Source: Fidelibacterota bacterium (GTDB lineage: Bacteria > Bipolaricaulota > Bipolaricaulia > Bipolaricaulales > Bipolaricaulaceae). From it: DNA of 9,979 nt. Position numbers and translations under genes: made by a program. Shown piece by piece: positions 5,521 to 9,979 of the stretch (position 1 is the stretch's first letter; each line of letters begins with the position of its first letter). Below the pieces are notes generated by a model. It saw nothing but the letters and a program-made list of their open reading frames with translations, did no database searches and had not been told where the DNA came from. The stretch is taken from the NCBI GenBank assembly GCA_024277405.1, contig JAJRVI010000119.1, forward strand, positions 1 through 9,979, written 5' to 3'.

Positions 5521-6420
5521 ATGGAATTACTCCGTAGGTGTCCGGAGAACCCCATCCTGGTTCCCAGATCGGATGTGATCTGGGAGGCGAAGGCCGTCTT
5601 CAATCCCGGGGCGGTGGCACACGGGGGCCGGGTATACCTGCTTTACCGGGCGGTGGGGGAATACGAAAGGTATATCTCACGGCTGGGGCTCGCGATCAGC
5701 GAGGACGGGATCCACTTCGAACGCTTCCCGGAACCGGTTTTCTCACCGCAGGAGCCCTACGAACGATTCGGGTGCGAGGATCCCCGGATTACCCCTCTTG
5801 AGGGGCGCTTCTACATCACCTACACCGCCCTCTCCGCGCGGGCGTTCTCCGAACGGGGAAACCGGGTGGGGCTCGCGTCCACGACCGACTTCCGCCGGTT
5901 CGAGCGCCACGGGGTGATCCTCCCGGAGTTCGAGGACAAGGACGCCGTCATCTTCCCCGAGAAGGTGGGGGGGAGATACGTGATGTTCCACCGCATCGTC
6001 CCGGACATCTGGATCGCTTACTCCGATGATCTCGTCCACTGGTACGGGCACCGGAAGGTGATGTACCCGCGCCCCGGGTGTTGGGACTCGATGAAGATCG
6101 GGGCAGGGGCACCCCCGATAAAGACCGAGGAGGGCTGGCTCCTTTTCTATCACGGGGTGGACAGGGCCCGCACGTATCGCATGGGGGTGGCCCTCTTCGA
6201 TCTGGATGACCCCGCGCGGTTGATCTCCCGACCCCTGGAGTACGTACTCGAGCCCCGGGAGGAATGGGAGAAGGAGGGGGATATCCCGCACGTGGTGTTC
6301 GTGTGCGGGGTGGTCGAGTGGGACGGGGAGTTCCTCGTCTATTACGGGGGTGGTGATAAGGTGGTGGGGCTCGCGCGGGCCCCGGTGACGGAGGTGGTGG
6401 AGTTCGCTCGGCGCGGGTAG
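5521..6420 (+). CDS. GH130-family beta-mannoside phosphorylase (or related hydrolase)
   Basis: This 299-residue protein has no signal peptide and fits the five-bladed beta-propeller of glycoside hydrolase family 130. Blocks are NPILVPR (10-16), NPGAV (28-32), LLYRAVG (40-46), FGCEDPRIT (83-91), DKDAVIFPEKVGGRYVMFHR (139-158), IAYSDDLVHW (165-174), KIGAGAPPIKTEEGWLLFYH (192-211) and YRMGVALFDLDDP (219-231). The Asp in EDPR (D87) is the expected single general acid. Most members split beta-1,4-mannosides with phosphate, releasing mannose 1-phosphate in the cytoplasm; a minority hydrolyse, and the two cannot be told apart here with certainty. The size suits the short TM1225-like members rather than the longer mannosylglucose phosphorylases. 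The ATG follows GAAGGGGG at 3 bases. The ABC sugar importer downstream probably supplies its substrate. Confidence 0.9.
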   Translation: MELLRRCPENPILVPRSDVIWEAKAVFNPGAVAHGGRVYLLYRAVGEYERYISRLGLAISEDGIHFERFPEPVFSPQEPYERFGCEDPRITPLEGRFYITYTALSARAFSERGNRVGLASTTDFRRFERHGVILPEFEDKDAVIFPEKVGGRYVMFHRIVPDIWIAYSDDLVHWYGHRKVMYPRPGCWDSMKIGAGAPPIKTEEGWLLFYHGVDRARTYRMGVALFDLDDPARLISRPLEYVLEPREEWEKEGDIPHVVFVCGVVEWDGEFLVYYGGGDKVVGLARAPVTEVVEFARRG

Positions 6421-6421
6421 G

Positions 6422-6435
6422 TGTTATCGTTTGCA
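6422..6435 (+). promoter_or_regulatory. LacI-family operator, distal site
   Basis: The reverse strand reads TGCAAACGATAACA, which matches 13 of 14 positions of the CRE-like LacI-family consensus TGWAANCGNTNWCA, with the central CG at 6428-6429. It begins two bases after the GH130 stop and lies about 50 bp upstream of the -35 box of the importer promoter. No LacI-type gene is in the window. Confidence 0.5.
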
Positions 6436-6480
6436 AAGACGCGACAACGCTAATTTGGCCCTTGCAGAAAGGCTTGCCCG

Positions 6481-6509
6481 TTGACTACCCCCTCCGGGAA
6501 CGATAAAAT
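6481..6509 (+). promoter_or_regulatory. Sigma70 promoter of the ABC importer operon
   Basis: TTGACT (6481-6486) and TAAAAT (6504-6509) are separated by exactly 17 bp, each one base away from consensus. Transcription should start near 6516, giving a leader of about 95 bases before the binding-protein gene. The surrounding sequence is notably AT-rich compared with the rest of the window. Confidence 0.8.
6495..6508 (+). promoter_or_regulatory. LacI-family operator, proximal site overlapping the -10 box
   Basis: The plus strand reads CGGGAACGATAAAA, which agrees at 10 of 14 positions with the reverse strand of the distal site. The two share the eight bases AACGATAA in opposite orientations. The central CG (6501-6502) is 73 bp from that of the distal site. 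Binding here would block the -10 box. Confidence 0.4.
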
Positions 6510-6596
6510 ATTTAATGCTCTTAACTATGAGGGGGGTGATAGCGGCGAATATCCTCCAAAAGATCCTACTGAACAGCAATACCCGGAAGTTCTAAA

Positions 6597-6606
6597 AGGA
6601 GGGGTG
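6597..6606 (+). promoter_or_regulatory. Strong ribosome binding site of the binding-protein gene
   Basis: AGGAGGGGTG lies four bases before the ATG at 6611, where a signal peptide begins. It fits high expression of the binding protein. Confidence 0.75.
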
Positions 6607-6610
6607 CGCT

Positions 6611-7969
6611 ATGCGCAAATGGTTGTTGGTCTTGGCAACGTTAGGTCTTATCGGTGTTTGGGGCGTTGCGGCCGAATATATCGAGATTACCGCTTGGGCT
6701 TCCGGCTCGCCCGTGGATGCGACCCGTTGTACCAACCTCGTAGCCGCGGCCGCGGATCTGGAGAAAGAACTCAAGGCTGAGGGTGCCCCGGTGACCAAGA
6801 TCGAGCCCACCTGTCAATATACCCACGTCGAGGACTGGGCCGCTTACATGCGCCGCTTCCGGCTGGCCTTCGAGGCTGGCCAGGCCCCGTGGATCTTCGC
6901 CGTGGGGCATGAGATGATCGGCGAGCTCGCCGATGCTGGCCTTATCGTGCCACTCGACGAGTACTATCAGAAGTACTGGGATAAGTATGGGCTCGGCGAT
7001 ATCTATCCGGCCCTCATCGAGGCCTGCAAGTACAAAGGAAAGCTCTATGGATTCCCTCAGGACACCGAGGCCCGCCCGGTCTACTTCCGTAAGGATGTGT
7101 TGAGGAAGCTTGGCTGGTCCGAGGAAGAGATCGAGGCCTTGCCCCAGAAGGTCCTCGCCGGTGAGTTCACCCTCGACGATATGATCGCTGTGGCCAAGGA
7201 GGCCGTGGAGAAAGGCCTTGTGGAGTGGGGTATCTACCACCGGCCTTCCCCGGGCGGGTACTTCCATATGATGACGGTGGCATTCGGCGGACAGCTCCAG
7301 GATCCCGAGACGGGCAAGCTGGTACTCGACAAGGCCGCCATCCTTAAGAACCTCGAGTTCCATGCCAAGCTCGTCAAAGAGGGCGTAACCCCCGCCGCCA
7401 TGACCCAGACCAGCTGGCGCTCGATCCACAAAGCCGTCGTCGAGGGGAAGGTCCTATTCTGGTTCGGTGGTACCTGGCACTGGGCCGAGTGGCAACGGGT
7501 GGCCTACCACAGCGAGCTCGGTACCCTGCCGGAGGAATATGAGTGGAAGAACATCGGGTTCATGCTCGTGCCGCCGGCCGAGAAGGGCGGCAAGCCCGTG
7601 ACCCAGTCCCACCCCTTCGTCTACGTCATTACCACCCAGGCTGCTGATCCCGAGCTCGCCTTCCGGCTCGTGGCCCTCACGGCCCAGCCCGAGCTTGTGG
7701 CCAAACACGCCATCGGTTCCGGTCACCTGACCATCCGTAAGACCAATGCTCCTGAGTACGAGAACTGGGCTTTCGCCAAGGCCGTGACTTACATGTTGGA
7801 GTACACTTCCACTATACCCAACCACGCCCGCTGGAGCATTTACCACCGGGCTGTCTACGATGCGATCCAGGCCGTTGAGACGGGGGCCATGACGCCTGAG
7901 GAGGCGTTGAAGTGGCTTGAGGACAAGCTCACGAAGGAGCTCGGTGACGAACTCATCGTGAAGGGTTAA
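6611..7969 (+). CDS. Sugar ABC transporter substrate-binding protein (family 1)
   Basis: This 452-residue protein starts with MRK and a hydrophobic signal peptide, likely cleaved after A21 (GVAA/EYIEITAW). There is no lipobox Cys, so it would be free in the periplasm or held by its uncleaved N-terminus rather than as a lipoprotein. The mature part has the layout of MalE-like carbohydrate-binding proteins: an opening strand EITAWASG, the segment ELADAGLIVPLDEYY, then YKGKLYGFPQDTEARPVYFR, AFGGQLQDPETG, FWFGGTWHWAEW, and GKPVTQSHPFVYVITTQA with helical tail segments. The many Trp and Tyr residues suit oligosaccharide stacking. The ligand is not known; a beta-mannoside is an inference from the GH130 gene just upstream. 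It is the first gene of the importer operon, has its own strong promoter and ribosome binding site, and is followed by a strong terminator before the permeases. Confidence 0.92.
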   Translation: MRKWLLVLATLGLIGVWGVAAEYIEITAWASGSPVDATRCTNLVAAAADLEKELKAEGAPVTKIEPTCQYTHVEDWAAYMRRFRLAFEAGQAPWIFAVGHEMIGELADAGLIVPLDEYYQKYWDKYGLGDIYPALIEACKYKGKLYGFPQDTEARPVYFRKDVLRKLGWSEEEIEALPQKVLAGEFTLDDMIAVAKEAVEKGLVEWGIYHRPSPGGYFHMMTVAFGGQLQDPETGKLVLDKAAILKNLEFHAKLVKEGVTPAAMTQTSWRSIHKAVVEGKVLFWFGGTWHWAEWQRVAYHSELGTLPEEYEWKNIGFMLVPPAEKGGKPVTQSHPFVYVITTQAADPELAFRLVALTAQPELVAKHAIGSGHLTIRKTNAPEYENWAFAKAVTYMLEYTSTIPNHARWSIYHRAVYDAIQAVETGAMTPEEALKWLEDKLTKELGDELIVKG

Positions 7970-7981
7970 AGAATCGGACGG

Positions 7982-8020
7982 AAGGGGGAGGGGGTGTCCA
8001 CCCTCCCCCTTTTCTTTTTT
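7982..8020 (+). terminator. Intrinsic terminator between binding protein and permeases
   Basis: A perfect 11-bp stem pairs AAGGGGGAGGG (7982-7992) with CCCTCCCCCTT (8001-8011) around an 8-base loop, followed by a T run broken by a single C up to 8020. It starts 12 bp after the binding-protein stop. No promoter is evident between it and the permease start at 8051, so partial read-through probably supplies the permease mRNA. Confidence 0.9.
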
Positions 8021-8050
8021 GGCTTTTTGGGTCAAAATCGCTGTCGCGTG

Positions 8051-8956
8051 ATGGAGCCTAAACGCGTATGGCGGCGTAAGCGAGCCATCCCGTTTCGGAT
8101 CCCCCCACATGTGCCCTTCCTCTTGCCGTTTGCGTTCCTCGTTACTCTATTCTTTTTCATCCCTGTTATCCTCAATATCCTGCTCGCGTTTACAGACATG
8201 GACTTCGCCATGCGTTGGAACTTCGTCGGACTGGAAAGCTACTTCCGTTTCTTTACAGACCGCATTATTCCCAAAGTACTTTTAAACACCGTTATCTACG
8301 TGTTGGCCACCCTCGCCATCAACGTAGGTTTCGGATTGGTATTAGGGATATTGAGCACTTATTACGTGCCGGAAAACGTGGGCCTCCTCTTTCGAGCTAT
8401 ATGGCTTCTTCCCCGGATGACGCCCCCGGTGGTCTACGCCCTCCTTTGGCTTTGGGTGCTGGATCCCACGGAGTATGGGCTCCTCAACATGCTCATTGGC
8501 CAACGTGTCAACTGGACGATGCAGCACCCGTTGGGGGTGGTGATATTGGTCAACGGGATGGTCGGGGCGTCTTTCGGGATGATAATTTTCTCCGCGGCGG
8601 TGAAATCCATCCCACGGGATTACATCATGGCCGCCCAAGTGGACGGTGCCTCGAACTGGGGGATAGTGCGCAGGATCATAATCCCCCTTTTACGCTGGCC
8701 GTTGATGTTCGTCACTTCTTGGCAAACGCTTTCATTGCTTGCATCGTATGAGTACATACTCCTCGTAACGGATGGGGGACCGTTCTATAAGTCCGAGGTT
8801 TGGTCCCTTTACGCTTATCACACGGCCTTCTCACACCAGCTTTACGGCTACGGGGCCGCCATCGCGATGATCTTAGTAGTGGTGGCTATTATCATCACGC
8901 TTCTTATGCTCAAGATCTTCGGGTTCCGCAGGTTGATGGAGTTGGTGGGCGGATGA
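8051..8956 (+). CDS. Sugar ABC transporter permease, MalF-like
   Basis: This 301-residue inner-membrane protein has about six hydrophobic segments, near residues 21-46, 80-104, 112-136, 161-183, 216-240 and 267-289. The cytoplasmic EAA loop at 190-213 (DYIMAAQVDGASNWGIVRRI followed by IPLL) docks onto the ATPase. This is the layout of binding-protein-dependent sugar permeases of the MalF/UgpA type. The frame is open back to a GTG at 7994, but that codon lies in the loop of the terminator, so the ATG at 8051 is chosen; an overlapping GTG at 8048 is also possible. No clear Shine-Dalgarno sequence precedes it, in contrast to the binding-protein gene, which would lower its translation. The end overlaps the next gene by four bases (ATGA), suggesting translational coupling. 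Confidence 0.93.
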   Translation: MEPKRVWRRKRAIPFRIPPHVPFLLPFAFLVTLFFFIPVILNILLAFTDMDFAMRWNFVGLESYFRFFTDRIIPKVLLNTVIYVLATLAINVGFGLVLGILSTYYVPENVGLLFRAIWLLPRMTPPVVYALLWLWVLDPTEYGLLNMLIGQRVNWTMQHPLGVVILVNGMVGASFGMIIFSAAVKSIPRDYIMAAQVDGASNWGIVRRIIIPLLRWPLMFVTSWQTLSLLASYEYILLVTDGGPFYKSEVWSLYAYHTAFSHQLYGYGAAIAMILVVVAIIITLLMLKIFGFRRLMELVGG

Positions 8957-9864
8957 ACAGGCGAGAAGAGCGGCGTTACGTGGCTCCCACCGCATTTGCC
9001 CGGTGGAGGCGTCGTCTCGCCCGGACCGTTCCCTATCTCTTCCTCTCCCTCTCCTGCCTTCCCATTCTTTCTATGTACCTTTGGCTTTTCATGAGCTCGT
9101 TGAGCAGCAAAGTCCTGTTCGGTTTCATCCCGGCGGAGTTCACCTCGCGAAACTGGCGGTTCCTATGGGAGCCTATTCAGATGGGTGTAACCGCTCACAT
9201 GAGCATTTGGCGGGCCACGTGGAACACCCTCGTGTTCGCGTTCTCTGTCATGTTGCTCGTTGTCTTGGTGGCTACCCTGGCAGGATTTGCCCTCGCGCGG
9301 ATGCAGTTCAAGGGGAGAGAGAGCATCATGCGCCTCATCATCGTGCTACATGCTTTTCCAGGGATCACGCTTCTTATTGCGATTTTCTATGTGTTATATT
9401 TCCTTACAAAAGCCACGCACATCAAGTTCCTGGACTCCCTTTGGGGCGTGGCTTTAGTGAAAGCCTCTCTGGAGATCCCCTGGTCCGCTTGGATCATAAA
9501 AGGCTTCTTCGACAACATCCCATGGGAGGTGGAGTGGTCCGCCTATATAGATGGTTGCAACCGCTTTCAAGCTTGGTATAAGGTCATCCTTCCCCAGCTC
9601 AAGCCCGGTATCGCCGCCATCTCGATCTTCTCTTTCCTCGCTGGGTGGGGGGAATTTATCTACCTTTATACCTTCATATTCTCGGAGCAGAACCAAACGC
9701 TTTCGCTTCTCATCAAGGCCTTAATCGGCGAGTTCCGGTTCACCGATTACGGATTGCTCGCAGCGGTTTCGCTTTTCTACATCTTCCCGGTCCTCGTCTT
9801 CTTCATCTTCACTCAGAAGGGGTTGATGCGCGTGACGGTAGGCGGAATCAAAGGAGGTAGGTAA
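8953..9864 (+). CDS. Sugar ABC transporter permease, MalG-like
   Basis: This 303-residue membrane protein is the second half of the importer channel. Hydrophobic segments lie near residues 26-50, 91-116, 126-152, 162-184, 217-243 and 266-288. The EAA loop is at 191-214 (WEVEWSAYIDGCNRFQAWYK followed by VILP). In place of the usual EAA..DGA it reads WSAYIDGC, a mild variation. The C-terminal tail QKGLMRVTVGGIKG is typical of MalG-type permeases. The start ATG at 8953 overlaps the stop of the MalF-like gene. A longer reading of the same frame from 8800 would run through the middle of that gene and is rejected. The proteins should form the heterodimer through which the sugar passes after delivery by the binding protein. 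Confidence 0.93.
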   Translation: MNRREERRYVAPTAFARWRRRLARTVPYLFLSLSCLPILSMYLWLFMSSLSSKVLFGFIPAEFTSRNWRFLWEPIQMGVTAHMSIWRATWNTLVFAFSVMLLVVLVATLAGFALARMQFKGRESIMRLIIVLHAFPGITLLIAIFYVLYFLTKATHIKFLDSLWGVALVKASLEIPWSAWIIKGFFDNIPWEVEWSAYIDGCNRFQAWYKVILPQLKPGIAAISIFSFLAGWGEFIYLYTFIFSEQNQTLSLLIKALIGEFRFTDYGLLAAVSLFYIFPVLVFFIFTQKGLMRVTVGGIKGGR

Positions 9865-9885
9865 AATTACGGGGTCTTCAGGATT

Positions 9886-9979
9886 ATGGCATCGATCAAG
9901 CTTGAGCGGCTGACGAAGAGGTTCGGCAAGGTTGTCGCCGTAAACAACCTCAACCTCGAGGTGAAGGACGGGGAATTCA
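9886..9979 (+). CDS. ABC transporter ATPase, MalK/UgpC-like, N-terminus only
   Basis: The first 31 codons read MASIKLERLTKRFGKVVAVN followed by NLNLEVKDGEF, the standard opening of sugar-importer ATPases just before the Walker A motif, which lies beyond the window. An AGGA sits before the ATG, and the gap from the MalG-like stop is 21 bp, so it belongs to the same operon. The ATPase would bind the EAA loops of both permeases. MalK-like proteins often serve several importers, but this one is placed with its own transporter. Confidence 0.88.
   Translation, partial: MASIKLERLTKRFGKVVAVNNLNLEVKDGEF

Noticed and set aside
6527..6595. Leader peptide of 22 residues before the binding-protein gene
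   Set aside because: No ribosome binding site precedes its ATG, which is only about 10 bases from the expected transcript start, and its codons show no run suggesting attenuation.
7994..8050. GTG 7994 as start of the MalF-like permease
   Set aside because: The codon lies in the loop of the terminator and would add residues encoded by its stem and T run. ATG 8051 begins the usual short basic N-terminus.
1..9979. CRISPR array, insertion sequences, tRNA, rRNA or phage genes
   Set aside because: I found no regularly spaced repeats, transposase motifs, terminal repeats, tRNA-like cloverleaf or rRNA sequence on either strand.

Overview
The window is GC-rich bacterial DNA with short intergenic gaps, Shine-Dalgarno starts and sigma70-like promoters. 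It lacks phage genes, insertion sequences, CRISPR arrays and tRNA or rRNA genes. The lineage cannot be fixed by eye. The mix of a TM1410-type secreted glycosidase, a GH130 phosphorylase with an ABC sugar importer, and a Cys-rich beta-strand-dominated exported protein ending in Phe reminds me of thermophilic or candidate-phylum bacteria such as Bipolaricaulota (Acetothermia). That is an inference, not a measurement.

Left part, plus strand (1-2804): the tail of an unrecognised gene; a large exported protein with 12 cysteines in its mature part (530-2014); and, 13 bp later, a complete PPP-family metallophosphatase (2028-2804). A possible CRP/FNR-like palindrome lies upstream of the exported-protein gene.

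Middle part, minus strand (5232 down to 2822): an RpoD/SigA-type sigma factor. Downstream of it is a MerR-class promoter with a 20-bp spacer and a dyad. Next comes a relic of a MerR-family regulator, in which the dimerisation helix and metal loop survive but no DNA-binding domain remains. The relic reads in frame into a small thioredoxin-fold protein with a CPVC motif, and then, after 4 bp, into a secreted TM1410/GH114-like glycoside hydrolase. This region is the most unusual in the window.

Right part, plus strand (5280-9979): a hairpin-rich leader, then a GH130-type beta-mannoside phosphorylase. After it comes a separately promoted ABC sugar importer: binding protein, two permeases and the start of the ATPase. 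Its promoter has a 17-bp spacer and is flanked by two related LacI-type operator sequences 73 bp apart. A strong intrinsic terminator sits between the binding-protein gene and the permease genes, as expected where the binding protein is made in excess. The likely logic is import of an oligosaccharide, perhaps beta-mannosidic, followed by intracellular phosphorolysis, under a sugar-responsive repressor encoded elsewhere.
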